A stretch of 64,000 nucleotides of DNA from JAAUUJ01 sp964392245 (GTDB lineage: Bacteria; Cyanobacteriota; Cyanobacteriia; Thermostichales; Thermostichaceae), in contig CAYMOX010000015.1 in NCBI GenBank assembly GCA_964392245.1, forward strand, positions 10,001 to 74,000, read 5' to 3'. Shown here in pieces: positions 1 through 9,131 of the stretch (position 1 is its first letter; the number at the start of each line of letters is the position of its first letter). The notes beneath the pieces were generated by a model. That model made no database searches. It saw only the letters and a list, made by a program, of their open reading frames with translations, and was not told the origin of the DNA. The translations under genes and the position numbers were made by a program.

Positions 1-492
1 CAGACGCGTCAGGGCAAAAGCCTCCGTCCGGTTCTCAGTTGTGGTTAGATCGGTGGTCATAGCCAGGGTGGCGGGCCAGTAAAGGCTGATCCCCAACCCC
101 ATCAACAGATTACCGGCGATCAGCAGCGCAAAGGTGTCGGCGAAGGCCAGACAAAAGCCTGCGATTCCTGAAACCACAGCGGCCAGGAGCAATGTCCCCC
201 GCCGTCCTAACCAAGGAGACTCAAGAGCGTTCCCCGCCAGGAATCGACCCACAATTCCGGCAAAGCCAGAGCTGCTCAGGGCTAACCCCACCTGCGTTGC
301 CGAAAACCCCAGCTGATTGACAAAGTAGAGGGAGGCGTACACCAGCGTAAATCCCTGGCCCAAGAACAGGAGAAACTGACCAATGGCCAGAATCCAGAGT
401 TCTCGGCTGAGGTGGGGGAGCCAGGCTTTTCCGCCAGCAGGCGGCACAGTCGGATCCATGACGGTGATAGGTTTCTTAACCGTAACTGTCAT
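1..492 (-). CDS. MFS transporter, C-terminal part beyond window edge
   Basis: Reading the minus strand from the ATG at 492 gives about 164 residues with no stop before the window edge. After a short polar N-terminus come hydrophobic stretches typical of a major facilitator superfamily permease. The loop after the second helix has the Gly/Arg-rich character of the MFS A-motif region (GIVGRFLAG, then GRRGT), and a later segment reads NRTEAFALTRL, common in MFS drug- or sugar-efflux-type carriers. Substrate cannot be read from this half. It is inferred to be an inner-membrane secondary transporter. The next gene upstream (519-920) lies on the same strand. Confidence 0.8.
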   Translation of the reverse strand, partial: MTVTVKKPITVMDPTVPPAGGKAWLPHLSRELWILAIGQFLLFLGQGFTLVYASLYFVNQLGFSATQVGLALSSSGFAGIVGRFLAGNALESPWLGRRGTLLLAAVVSGIAGFCLAFADTFALLIAGNLLMGLGISLYWPATLAMTTDLTTTENRTEAFALTRL

Positions 493-518
493 ATTCTAGG
501 GGTTCAACCCTGTCCTGG

Positions 519-920
519 TCACTGGGAGGATCTTCCTGACGGCAATTGGGGGGCACGTCCAAATAACCAACGGTGCAGGGGATGCTGTCTGGGCAACTGC
601 CGGATCAGGTGCACGGTCCGCTCCAGAAGTTGCTGCTCAGATTTCATCAGACCCATCAGTTCATAGCGACTCTGGCTGATCAGGACATACAAGGTCATCA
701 CAATACAAAAAAGGATCCCTAGGCTGGGCAGGCGAGGTTCAATAAACAGCGTGTACTTAAGTCCCACCCAGGTGAAGTACTCCAGAAGTCGGCGGATCTC
801 CACCCGCAGGGCCCAGAGGCAAGGCCCTCCGATCAGCACCCATATCCCGACTAGAAAAATACAGAGCCCATTCTGGTAAGCCTGAAAGAGACGCTCAGCT
901 TCTTTGGAGAGGATTCTCAC
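519..920 (-). CDS. Hypothetical membrane protein, two TM segments
   Basis: 133 residues, not recognised as a named family. Two clear hydrophobic segments lie at about residues 17-37 and 67-82, separated by a charged loop, followed by a soluble Arg/Gln/Leu-rich C-terminal tail of about 45 residues. That suggests a small inner-membrane protein with a helical cytoplasmic tail. It sits 26 bases before the MFS gene on the same strand, so the two may be co-transcribed. The start is the first ATG of the frame. It resembles the many small lineage-restricted cyanobacterial membrane proteins; no function is proposed. Confidence 0.6.
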   Translation of the reverse strand: MRILSKEAERLFQAYQNGLCIFLVGIWVLIGGPCLWALRVEIRRLLEYFTWVGLKYTLFIEPRLPSLGILFCIVMTLYVLISQSRYELMGLMKSEQQLLERTVHLIRQLPRQHPLHRWLFGRAPQLPSGRSSQ

Positions 921-1008
921 AACTTCTCACCGGAGATGGGGCTTGCTATTACCTGATCAGGAGCTAGCGGTTCTCAACTTGTGCCTGGGTCTGCCTCAAT
1001 GTCCGAAG

Positions 1009-2019
1009 CTAAGCGTCCTGGCTATCCGAAGCGATGACATTGAGTTCAGCCTCGTCTTCTCCCTCCTTGACCGAGGAAAATTGCCGATCATGCCACCAGA
1101 CCAGCAGGGGACTGGCCAGGAAAATACTGGAATACACCCCCAATCCAAACCCCACCAGCAGTGCCACCGCAAATCCCTTCAACGTCGGCCCCCCAAAGAT
1201 CGCAATGGCCAGCAGAGGCAGCATCGTGGTCAGGGTGGTGTTAATGGAACGACCAAAGGTTTGATTCAGGGAAATATTCACCACATCCGCAAACCTTACC
1301 CTGCGACTGATCAGGCGGCGATTTTCTCGAATCCGATCATAGATCACCACCGTGTCGTTGACCGAAAAGCCAATGATCGTCAGCAGGGCGACGACAAACA
1401 AACTGTCCACCTCCACCCCTAGCGTGAGGCCCAGCAGGGCAAAGATGCCAATGGTAAGGACGACATCATGCAAGAGGGCAAGAATCGCAAAAAAGGCATA
1501 GTCCAGCTGGAAGCGAAACCCCACGTAAACCACGATCAGGGCAAATGAGATCAGAACGGCCTGGATACCCGTGCGCAGCAAGCGTTGTCCCACGGTTGGA
1601 CCGACGGTTTCCACCAGCGTCCGTTCAAATGGAGCCACTTTCTCCGCTAGCTGGGCTTCAATGGCTAGCCGCTCCGATTCTGCCAGCGGAGGAGTCCGGA
1701 TTAATGCATTCTGGCCTGTGATCTTATCGAGCTGAATGACGCTGCTGCCCAGATCCGCCTCGGCCAGCACCTGCCGCAACTCCTGGGTGGTCACGGGTTG
1801 CTCAAAGCGTAAATCCAGGAGTGTTCCCCCCGAAAAGTCGAGTCCCAAACGCAGCGGTGTGCCGTAGGTGGCAATGGCAAACGCCATACTGATCAAGCCG
1901 ATCCCCAGCACCAAGGTGGAGAGCCAGAACCACAGCTGGCTACGACCCACAATATCCACTCGGTAGGAACGCTGCTCCGGAGAGGGAACGGGTGCAGTCG
2001 CAAGTTGACTTGAGCTCAT
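1009..2019 (-). CDS. secF: Protein-export membrane protein SecF
   Basis: 336 residues, a normal SecF length. SecF pairs with SecD in the SecDF complex, which uses the proton-motive force to help the SecYEG translocon pull proteins across the membrane. Visible features: an N-terminal TM helix (about 28-50), the SecD/F signature around LGLDFSGGT (about 58-66), a periplasmic domain, then five TM helices including the segment with GFSVNDTVVIYDRIRE (about 217-232), the conserved SecF transmembrane motif. Its ATG overlaps the secD stop as ATGA, so translation is coupled. A final acidic tail is present. Confidence 0.97.
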   Translation of the reverse strand: MSSSQLATAPVPSPEQRSYRVDIVGRSQLWFWLSTLVLGIGLISMAFAIATYGTPLRLGLDFSGGTLLDLRFEQPVTTQELRQVLAEADLGSSVIQLDKITGQNALIRTPPLAESERLAIEAQLAEKVAPFERTLVETVGPTVGQRLLRTGIQAVLISFALIVVYVGFRFQLDYAFFAILALLHDVVLTIGIFALLGLTLGVEVDSLFVVALLTIIGFSVNDTVVIYDRIRENRRLISRRVRFADVVNISLNQTFGRSINTTLTTMLPLLAIAIFGGPTLKGFAVALLVGFGLGVYSSIFLASPLLVWWHDRQFSSVKEGEDEAELNVIASDSQDA

Positions 2020-3326
2020 TTGGCTAACTCCGGTCGAACGCCATATAAATGCGGTTGTCGCAGGGAAGAAACCCCCATGGCCAGCAGTAGCAAGGAGCGG
2101 GTGCAGGTCAGCGCCGAGAAGAAACTCACCAGGATCCCCACCCCCAAGGTGACGGCAAACCCTTTAATTAACCCCGCCCCTAACCAGAACAAAACACCGC
2201 ACACAAGCAGCGTGGTCACATTACTGTCCAAAATGCTACTAAAGGCACGGCTAAAGCCTTCATCCACAGATTTGTAGAGAGACTTTCCTGCCCGCAGTTC
2301 TTCCCGAAGACGCTCAAAGATCAAGACATTGGCATCCACCGCCATGCCGATGCTGAGAATAAACCCTGCCAGACCTGGCAAGCTCAAGGTCACACCTAAA
2401 AGCTGGAAACAGGCAAACGTGCAAACGGCGTAGATCAGCAGGGCTAAATCGGCAATCAGTCCTGGCAAGCGGTAGTAGATCAACATGTAGAGAAAAACCA
2501 GGATCAGGCCACCAATGCCAGCGTAGAGGCTGCGGCGAATGCTTTCGGCTCCCAAGGTGGCTCCCACTGTCCGATTTTCAATCACCTCGATCGGGACCGG
2601 CAGCGCTCCTGCTTTGAGTTTGATGGCCAGATCGGTAGCCTCCTCCACCGTAAAGGTACCGGTAATGACCGCCCGTCCTCCGGTGATGCCAGTGCTGGCA
2701 AACTGAGCATTCACCACCGGGGCACTGATCAAGGTTTGATCCAGGAAAATTCCCAGAGATCGCCCAGTGCCTGCAATATCCTTGGTCAACTGGGCAAATT
2801 TTTCGCCCCCTTCGGGAGTAAATTCAAGGACAACTTCCCAGAGCTCAGATCCCTGGCTGGGGGCAGGAATGGCGTTGCGCAGATCTTCTCCCGTCAGCCC
2901 CACCCGTTCAAAAATTTTTTCAGGTGTTTCTCCAGCCACCGGACGTCCTTCTTCGTTCAAGGGAATCTCCGTGCCAATGCGCTGGCGGCGGAAATCCAGC
3001 TGAGCCGTGTCCCCCAAAATATCAATGGCGCGGTCGGGATCATCGACCCCAGGAAGTTGCACAAACAGCTCATCACCGCTACTGATCTGGATCAGGGGTT
3101 CCGAGACCCCGAGAGCATCAATCCGCTGTTGAATCACCCTTTGCACCCCAGCTATCACCTCTGGAGTAATTGTCGTCACATCCTCGGTGGGTTGAGCTTG
3201 CAAGGTCAACTGCGTCCCCCCCTGCAGATCCAGTCCCAGGCGAATGGGCTGAGTGAAGATGACGTAAAGGGCACTTGCCACGATAGCCAGCACCACCACC
3301 AGAATTCCTGCCTGTTTACCGACCAT
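2016..3326 (-). CDS. secD: Protein translocase subunit SecD
   Basis: 436 residues from the ATG at 3326 (MVGKQAG). An in-frame TTG at 3347 is possible, but the ATG has a GGA at a usual distance and puts the signal-anchor helix at the N-terminus. SecD forms the SecDF accessory complex of the Sec translocon in the plasma or thylakoid membrane. The sequence has a first TM helix, the LGLDLQGGTQL signature at about 28-38, the large periplasmic P1 domain, a second conserved region, and five C-terminal TM helices with MAVDANVLIFER, the SecD motif. It overlaps secF by four bases; the order secD-secF is the common operon. Confidence 0.97.
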   Translation of the reverse strand: MVGKQAGILVVVLAIVASALYVIFTQPIRLGLDLQGGTQLTLQAQPTEDVTTITPEVIAGVQRVIQQRIDALGVSEPLIQISSGDELFVQLPGVDDPDRAIDILGDTAQLDFRRQRIGTEIPLNEEGRPVAGETPEKIFERVGLTGEDLRNAIPAPSQGSELWEVVLEFTPEGGEKFAQLTKDIAGTGRSLGIFLDQTLISAPVVNAQFASTGITGGRAVITGTFTVEEATDLAIKLKAGALPVPIEVIENRTVGATLGAESIRRSLYAGIGGLILVFLYMLIYYRLPGLIADLALLIYAVCTFACFQLLGVTLSLPGLAGFILSIGMAVDANVLIFERLREELRAGKSLYKSVDEGFSRAFSSILDSNVTTLLVCGVLFWLGAGLIKGFAVTLGVGILVSFFSALTCTRSLLLLAMGVSSLRQPHLYGVRPELAK

Positions 3327-3444
3327 AATTCCAGCTCTGGTTAACAACAGAGAACCTGCGAAGCAGATCCCCTAAACAATCAGTTTATCGTTTTGCCTGA
3401 CCACTCCAGCTGCCGCAAGATAGAAGAAGAAAATTCTACCCCAG

Positions 3445-4707
3445 ATGCAAATGCCAGAGGTGGTGATTATCGGAGCCGGGTTGGCGGGGCTGACCTGTGC
3501 CAAGGTGCTTTGGGAGCAGGGTTGCCGCGATCTCCTGATCCTGGAAAAAGAAGAGGCTGCCGGAGGCCGGGTGCGCACGGATCAGGTGGAGGGGTACAGA
3601 CTGGATCGCGGCTTTCAGGTTTTGTTCACGGCTTATCCCAGTGTGCGGCGTCATCTGGATCTGCAGGCCTTGCAGGTGCGGTCCTACCGACCCGGGGCTG
3701 TTTTGGTTAAAGGGGAGCACCATTGTCTGCTGGGGGATCCCTTGCGAGACCTCTCCACCCTGGGGGCAACCCTGAGCAATCCCCTGCTTCCCTGGGCTGA
3801 CAAGCTACGGATCATGCAGTTGCGCCTGCAGCTTTGGGGCCAATCCCTAGAGCAGATCCAAAACTCGATGGATATATCCACCGCCACTTTTCTAGACCGT
3901 TACGGCTTTGGCAAGCGTACCCGACAAAGCTTTTTGGACCCTTTTTATCGGGGTATTCTGCTCGATCCGAGCCTGGGAACCAGCGCCCGCCTCTTCCGGT
4001 TTTATTTCAAGATGCTGGCGGAAGGAGATATTGTCACGCCTCGCTATGGCATGGGGGAGATCAGCCAGCAGTTGGCCCAGCGGTTACCCCCTCAGGCGAT
4101 CCGTTATCAGACTCCTGTGGTGAGGGTTCAGATGCTGCCGGATCAAGATCTGAAGGTTGACTTGCAAACGGGAGAATGCATCTCAGCCCCCTGGGTGGTC
4201 TGTGCCGTTGAGGCTCCTGCAGTGCGTCAACTCCTGAATCTGTCAGTTCCGGATCAGCCCCGTGCGGTCACCTGTCTCTACTGGGCAGCCCCCTTTTCCC
4301 TCACGCGGGGAGCCTATCTTTACCTGAATGCGACTGGCGAAGGCAGGATCAACCACTGGATGGAACTGACCCAGGTGAGCGCTGATCTAGCTCCGGTGGG
4401 ACACCATCTTTACGTATCGGTGATCCTGGGTCTGCCGGATGTATCCGAAACGGCCCTGGTGCAGCATTGCCGGACAGAGCTACAATCCTGGTTCCCCCAA
4501 GCAGATCTGGACCAGCTCCGCTACTTGCGGCAGTATCGCATCCCTTTCGCCCAGTTTGCTCAACCTCCAGGTATTGACCAGCTGATCCACCAGATCCAAT
4601 CCCCCCATCCTCGGTTGGTGCTGGCTGGAGAGTATCGTCAACAGAGCAGTATTGAAGGGGCCATGGCCAGTGGAGAACAGGCAGCGTTGCAGATCCTCAG
4701 CCGCTAA
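3445..4707 (+). CDS. FAD-dependent amine oxidase/phytoene-desaturase-like oxidoreductase
   Basis: 420 residues. The N-terminus is a classic dinucleotide-binding fold (VVIIGAGLAGLTCAKVL, GxGxxG at about 9-14), followed by the GGRVRT segment (about 41-46) used by FAD-containing amine oxidases, protoporphyrinogen oxidases and carotenoid desaturases. A C-terminal FAD segment (LVLAGEY...SIEGAMASGEQAA) matches the same superfamily. Substrate is unknown; in cyanobacteria such proteins are often annotated simply as NAD(P)/FAD-dependent oxidoreductase. It is transcribed away from secD and 73 bases upstream of ndk. Start ATG at 3445; a second ATG six bases later is equally possible. Confidence 0.85.
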   Translation: MQMPEVVIIGAGLAGLTCAKVLWEQGCRDLLILEKEEAAGGRVRTDQVEGYRLDRGFQVLFTAYPSVRRHLDLQALQVRSYRPGAVLVKGEHHCLLGDPLRDLSTLGATLSNPLLPWADKLRIMQLRLQLWGQSLEQIQNSMDISTATFLDRYGFGKRTRQSFLDPFYRGILLDPSLGTSARLFRFYFKMLAEGDIVTPRYGMGEISQQLAQRLPPQAIRYQTPVVRVQMLPDQDLKVDLQTGECISAPWVVCAVEAPAVRQLLNLSVPDQPRAVTCLYWAAPFSLTRGAYLYLNATGEGRINHWMELTQVSADLAPVGHHLYVSVILGLPDVSETALVQHCRTELQSWFPQADLDQLRYLRQYRIPFAQFAQPPGIDQLIHQIQSPHPRLVLAGEYRQQSSIEGAMASGEQAALQILSR

Positions 4708-4780
4708 TTTGCGCTCTTGTCCTGGGATCAGGGTTGCTGTAGGTTGATAGCTGTTCACCTTCAGGGTTGAGAGAGAAGCT

Positions 4781-5230
4781 GTGGAACGGACATTTATTGC
4801 GATTAAGCCAGATGGGGTTCAGCGAGGATTGGTCAGCCCGATTATGGCTCGCTTTGAGGGGCGGGGCTTTCAGTTAATTGGCCTGAAAATGATCCAGGTT
4901 AGTCGTGAGCTGGCGGAAACCCATTATCAGGAGCACCGTGAGAAGCCTTTTTTTGCCGGGTTGGTGGACTTTATCACCTCCGGCCCAGTGGTGGCCATGG
5001 TCTGGGAAGGGAAGAACGTGATCGCAACGGCCCGCAAGATGATCGGCAAGACCAATCCCCTGGAGGCTGAACCCGGTACGATTCGGGGCGACTATGGCAT
5101 CGATATTGGTCGCAATATTATTCACGGCTCCGATCAACCCGAGACTGCGGCCCAGGAGATTGCCCTCTGGTTTCAGCCCCATGAGTTAATCAGCTGGACC
5201 CCCTCCACCCAATCCTGGATTTACGAATAA
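4781..5230 (+). CDS. ndk: Nucleoside diphosphate kinase
   Basis: 149 residues, the standard length. Ndk transfers the gamma-phosphate of ATP to NDPs through a phosphohistidine and balances NTP pools in the cytoplasm. The sequence opens with ERTFIAIKPDGVQRG, containing the conserved Lys and the KPD motif, and carries the active-site NIIHGSD with His115. The start is GTG, preceded by a weak purine stretch (GAGAGAAG). It lies downstream of the FAD oxidoreductase with a 73-base gap and upstream of a 362-base non-coding stretch. Every catalytic residue I could check is present. Confidence 0.98.
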   Translation: MERTFIAIKPDGVQRGLVSPIMARFEGRGFQLIGLKMIQVSRELAETHYQEHREKPFFAGLVDFITSGPVVAMVWEGKNVIATARKMIGKTNPLEAEPGTIRGDYGIDIGRNIIHGSDQPETAAQEIALWFQPHELISWTPSTQSWIYE

Positions 5231-5592
5231 GGATCTTGCCCGACCTCAATCTGAGATCAAGCTGAGTTTCATCCCCTCAGATCTGGGGTCTTTTCTAAGT
5301 TTTCGGTAATATGAGGCTAGCTTCCCGTCAGGGGTCAGGTTGCTGTCACTGTTTCTCTGATCTGTCACGGATGGTTGACACCGTTCCAGAGGTCGTCAAT
5401 GTCCTTCCCTGAAGATCAGGTCCTTCGGGCCAGAACGGCCTGCCTCTCCTCCCTCACTGTCCGTCGTCCGTTGAGATGGATCTGACCTGGGGATCGATCT
5501 GCTCTGTTTTCTGGTAACCACCGTGAACAGGTTGATTCGGTTATCAGTCAGAGCTTCTGGTGATCCTGGTGTGTATGTAATGGAGAGAACCT
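5231..5592. other. Non-coding stretch between ndk and murA
   Basis: 362 bases without a supported gene. Just after ndk, an imperfect hairpin is built around CCCCTCAGATCTGGGG (about 5274-5289), followed by a short T/C tract that could act as a weak terminator. A TTGACA hexamer is present at 5375-5380 but I see no convincing -10 at the proper distance. The last bases hold GGAGAG (5582-5587), the ribosome binding site that supports the TTG start of murA. No tRNA or riboswitch structure was recognised. Confidence 0.5.
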
Positions 5593-6957
5593 TTGAATCC
5601 CCCTATCCTTCCTTTAGCTGTGGTTCCTTCTGAGGATCCCCTGGAATCAGCCTTACGGATTCGCGGTGGCAGATCTCTGGAGGGGTTTGCACCCGTGAGC
5701 GGAGCCAAAAACTCAGCTTTAGCCTTGATGGCAGGCTCCCTGCTGGCGGCTGATGCCTGTCGGATTCACAACGTCCCGCGGTTGGTGGATATTGAGCGCA
5801 TGGCAGAGATCCTGCGCACCCTGGGGGTCAAAGTTGATCGCCATGGCCACACCTTAGACATTGATGCCCACCACCTCAGCTGTGCTCAGGCCCCCTATGA
5901 ACTGGTCAGTCAGTTGCGGGCCAGTTTTTTTATCACGGGTCCGATGCTAGCCCGTCTGGGACATGCGCGGGTGCCTTTACCTGGAGGCTGTGCCATTGGC
6001 AGTCGTCCTGTGGATCTGCATGTGCGGGGACTGCAGAGTCTAGGAGCCAGGGTGCAGGTGGATCATGGGGTGGTGCATGCCTATGCTCGCAAGCTGAGGG
6101 GGGCACGCATCTATCTGGACTATCCCAGCGTCGGAGCCACAGAAACCCTGCTGATGGCAGCCGTTCTAGCGGAAGGGGAAACTGTGATTGAAAATGCGGC
6201 CCAGGAACCGGAGGTGTCGGATCTGGCCCACTTCTGTCAGTCGATGGGGGCACGCATTCGTGGGGTGGGCACCAATACGCTGGTGGTGCAGGGAACTCCC
6301 CAACTGCATGGTACGGAATACACCGTTATTCCTGACCGTATCGAAGCCAGTACCTTCCTGATTGCCGGGGCAATTACCCGCTCCACTCTCACGGTTGGCC
6401 CTGTGATTCCCGATCACCTGCGGGCCGTGATTGCCAAGTTACAAGCCATGGGCTTTGGTCTGTATGAAGCTGGACCCAACCGCTTGCAGATTACCCCTGC
6501 TGTCCTGGATTCGGGCTGGCTCTGCCACGCTGCGGATATTCAAACCCTGCCCTACCCCGGTTTTCCCACTGATGTTCAGGCTCCGATCATGGCCCTGGCC
6601 GCTCTGGCAGAAGGGGAAGGCTACATCAAAGAAACGGTGTTTGAAAACCGCATGCACCATGTCCCAGAACTGAACCGGATGGGGGCGGATATCCGCCTCA
6701 CCAATAATGTGGCGATCATTCGAGGGGTACCGCGCCTCTCGGGTGCACCTGTGCAGGCTACGGATCTGCGGGCGGGGGCAGCGCTGGTGTTAGCCGGACT
6801 GGCGGCGGTGGGAGAAACCACGATTCGTGGTCTACAGCACCTGGATCGCGGCTATGAAAGTCTGGAGGAAAAGCTGCGGAATCTAGGGGCTCAACTCACC
6901 CGCACTCAGGCCAGTACCGATCCGGGCTTGGCCGTGATTGCTCCCGGACGGTCCTAG
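5593..6957 (+). CDS. murA: UDP-N-acetylglucosamine 1-carboxyvinyltransferase
   Basis: 454 residues. MurA transfers enolpyruvate from PEP to UDP-GlcNAc, the first committed step of peptidoglycan synthesis, in the cytoplasm. The fold starts near residue 20 with LRIRGGRSLEG and SGAKNSAL (catalytic Lys about 39). The mobile loop holds PLPGGCAIGSRPVD with Cys133, the residue attacked by fosfomycin. Late motifs (GFPTDVQAP, ENRMHHVPEL) are also typical. The start is TTG at 5593 with GGAGAG five bases upstream; the first 18 residues are an unconserved extension. No frameshift or missing key residue was seen. Confidence 0.97.
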   Translation: MNPPILPLAVVPSEDPLESALRIRGGRSLEGFAPVSGAKNSALALMAGSLLAADACRIHNVPRLVDIERMAEILRTLGVKVDRHGHTLDIDAHHLSCAQAPYELVSQLRASFFITGPMLARLGHARVPLPGGCAIGSRPVDLHVRGLQSLGARVQVDHGVVHAYARKLRGARIYLDYPSVGATETLLMAAVLAEGETVIENAAQEPEVSDLAHFCQSMGARIRGVGTNTLVVQGTPQLHGTEYTVIPDRIEASTFLIAGAITRSTLTVGPVIPDHLRAVIAKLQAMGFGLYEAGPNRLQITPAVLDSGWLCHAADIQTLPYPGFPTDVQAPIMALAALAEGEGYIKETVFENRMHHVPELNRMGADIRLTNNVAIIRGVPRLSGAPVQATDLRAGAALVLAGLAAVGETTIRGLQHLDRGYESLEEKLRNLGAQLTRTQASTDPGLAVIAPGRS

Positions 6958-7129
6958 ATATGAATCTGAACCATCATCAGCCCTGGCAATCCGGCAGGAT
7001 GCATGAGAATCGCGAGGGTACTCTTTCTGTCGGACATGAACTTGAGCAGGCTTATGTCTTCCATTGGGTGTCTGATTGCTATCCCTCGCTGATGTCTGCT
7101 TGCCCTACTGTGCCTCTCCTCCTCTGTGC

Positions 7130-7789
7130 ATGAAGGTTTTGATTGGATCGGATTACCACTGTCAACCACGTCTGCTGGAGCAGGCTCTCAAACTCCTTCC
7201 CGAGGTGGACGGGTACATCAATTGCGGTGACTTTTGCACTCTGGCGGGCTCTCAACCCAAGGCCAGAGAACCTTTAGGCTATGACCCCAAGGGTCAGGCG
7301 GAAGTTGAGCTCCTGCAATCCTTCTTGCAGCAGGTGGATCAGGTGGGGACCCCCTGGATTTTTCTGCCAGGCAATCATGATCCGGCTCCCCAGGTCCTCA
7401 GTCCCCTGGCGGGAAACCATGGCACCGTTGCCGTAGCTTCTGGGCTGATGCCTTTTCTGGGACAGCAGGTGTTACTGGTTCCCTGGACGCCTCCCTGTGG
7501 CTGGAGCTGGACCCTAACCTCCACCCATCTCAAGGAGTTGGTGGCCACCTACACGGATACCGAAGTGGATATCTTGATCACCCATGCCCCTCCCCGTGGT
7601 GTTCTGGATGAAGGCAGCAAGTGGTATCACCGCAACATGCCCACCCTCAAGCCTCTGGTGGACTGTGTTCAACCCGATTACTACTTTTGTGGTCACATGC
7701 ATTTAGACGGCGGAAAACAGGTGAAACGGGAAGGCACCACCTACGTCAATGCCGCCCTGCACAACCTGGTGATCCATCTGGAGGTCTGA
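7130..7789 (+). CDS. Metallophosphoesterase family protein
   Basis: 219 residues from the ATG at 7130 (MKVLIGSDYHC). The reading frame stays open to 7076, but the family starts at this strand. All calcineurin-like metal-binding motifs are visible in order: GSDYH (about 6-10), NCGDF (about 31-35), GNHD (about 82-85), ITHAPP (about 148-153) and CGHMH (about 185-189). These bind two metal ions for phosphoester hydrolysis. Size resembles the YfcE/Icc-like small phosphoesterases; the substrate is unknown. It is convergent with the cupin gene, with one base between the stop codons. Confidence 0.85.
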   Translation: MKVLIGSDYHCQPRLLEQALKLLPEVDGYINCGDFCTLAGSQPKAREPLGYDPKGQAEVELLQSFLQQVDQVGTPWIFLPGNHDPAPQVLSPLAGNHGTVAVASGLMPFLGQQVLLVPWTPPCGWSWTLTSTHLKELVATYTDTEVDILITHAPPRGVLDEGSKWYHRNMPTLKPLVDCVQPDYYFCGHMHLDGGKQVKREGTTYVNAALHNLVIHLEV

Positions 7790-7790
7790 T

Positions 7791-8252
7791 TCAGGCCCTG
7801 ACCAGCGCGGATGAAGTTCCTCGCAGCACTTTTAGATCCTCGGCATCCAGCTCCACAGGCGTGCCACTCTGGATCAATTCCGCGAAGTTCTCATTGGGGA
7901 CCATCAGGCAGAGGGCATACAGTCGTCCGGATCCGGTGTTCTGAATCTCATGGATGCCAGTGGCAGGCACCAGCAGACTATCGCCTGCCCGAATCGGGAT
8001 CTGCTTCCCATCACAGACGGCGATCCCTTCCCCCCTGAGGATAAAAAACATCTCCACCGCCAGCATGTGCTGATTCGGAGGGGTCCGCCCGCCTTCATCA
8101 AAGATCTCCACACAAAAGGTGAGAGACACGTTAGCAATGGTCTGGTCGAAGACAAGCGCCAGTCGATTGGTATCCCCTGGACTGATGCGGAACGCCTGGT
8201 AGTCGGTGGGGGATTTAACCACGGGAAGCATACAGTGAGAGGTGGGAACCAT
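7791..8252 (-). CDS. Cupin domain protein
   Basis: 153 residues forming a single cupin barrel. The first metal motif region reads PNQHMLAVEMFFILRGEG (about 59-76; His and Glu ligands visible), and the second reads PATGIHEIQNTG (about 96-107). Such small cupins may bind a metal and act as sensors or minor dioxygenases; no substrate is inferred. The ATG at 8252 is preceded by GGAG nine bases upstream. It follows the cysteine hydrolase gene on the same strand with a 30-base gap, so the pair may be an operon. Confidence 0.85.
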   Translation of the reverse strand: MVPTSHCMLPVVKSPTDYQAFRISPGDTNRLALVFDQTIANVSLTFCVEIFDEGGRTPPNQHMLAVEMFFILRGEGIAVCDGKQIPIRAGDSLLVPATGIHEIQNTGSGRLYALCLMVPNENFAELIQSGTPVELDAEDLKVLRGTSSALVRA

Positions 8253-8282
8253 TGACCGCTCTCCGGTAGTCAGGGCATGGAA

Positions 8283-9062
8283 TCAAGAAACCAGTGAACT
8301 GATCAGCGTCTGGGAATCCGTCACAAAGCCAAAACACTGCTTTGTATTGTAGAGAGTGGCCTGTAGACAGTACTCCGGCGAGGTGGTGGCGGTGCAGTCC
8401 TCCAGCAGAATGCAGTCATACCCCAGAAAGTTGGCATCCTGCAGGGTCACCAGTACACACTGATCGGCATTGACTCCGGCAAAAAAGAGGGTGGTTCGCC
8501 CTAGATTGCGGAGAATACTATCGAGTGGGGTATCCCAGAATCCACTCATACGGTACTTATCCAGCTGAATATCCTGAGGAAGCTGCTGCAGTTCCGCCAC
8601 CACCGCTGCTGCCCAGCTGCCTTTGATCAACACCGGAGCCCCGTTGGCCGGGAGCGGATCCCCCAGCCCCACTCCTGTGCCAGTGGGGTTATAGACATGA
8701 CGCAGTCCAGCGCTGATATTGGCCAGATCGGGACGGTTGCCCCAGTTCACCCACAGGATCGGCACCTGAACCTGACGCAGATGGGGTAGTAATGTTTGCA
8801 GCGGCTGGATCGGTTGGCGGGCCGGACTCACATCCACCCCAATGCTGGCCAGCCACCCCTGAGGATGGCAGAAGTCATTTTGCATATCGATCACCAGCAA
8901 CGCCGCTTTGGCCAGATCCAGGCGCAGGGTTTTGGTGTGCGTGGAGAGGATGATGGGCTGGGACGGTAAAGGGGGGCGGGAAATATCAGCAACCTCGGCA
9001 TCCACCCCCCAGGCATTCGGGGGAATTCCTAAAGAATGGAGATGACGATGGCAAAAGTCCAT
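8283..9062 (-). CDS. Isochorismatase-family cysteine hydrolase
   Basis: 259 residues. The catalytic triad of this family can be placed: Asp59 in LLVIDMQNDF, Lys169 in LDKYRMSGFWDTPL, and Cys202 in GVNADQCV. The family hydrolyses C-N or ester bonds in small molecules such as isochorismate, nicotinamide, N-carbamoyl compounds and biuret. The first 45 residues are an extension before the core fold, with PNAWGVDAEVADISRP, a feature of ureidoacrylate- or carbamoyl-type members; that specificity is an inference. The cupin gene lies 30 bases downstream on the same strand. Confidence 0.87.
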   Translation of the reverse strand: MDFCHRHLHSLGIPPNAWGVDAEVADISRPPLPSQPIILSTHTKTLRLDLAKAALLVIDMQNDFCHPQGWLASIGVDVSPARQPIQPLQTLLPHLRQVQVPILWVNWGNRPDLANISAGLRHVYNPTGTGVGLGDPLPANGAPVLIKGSWAAAVVAELQQLPQDIQLDKYRMSGFWDTPLDSILRNLGRTTLFFAGVNADQCVLVTLQDANFLGYDCILLEDCTATTSPEYCLQATLYNTKQCFGFVTDSQTLISSLVS

Positions 9063-9131
9063 GGAGATCCAGGGATGAAAGAAGCCAGGACATTCTCAAT
9101 AGAGCAGGGATCGACCTGAGAAGCGGTGATT

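Noticed and set aside
493..518. GGGGTTCAACCC-like T-arm suggesting a tRNA end
   Set aside because: Only one arm-like string in a short gap; no acceptor or anticodon arms can be built.
2736..3344. Plus-strand frame of about 202 codons opposite secD
   Set aside because: SecD is certain here; the frame is antisense with no support.
5374..5404. TTGACA promoter upstream of murA
   Set aside because: The hexamer is perfect but no acceptable -10 box is at 16-18 bases, so I did not annotate a promoter.
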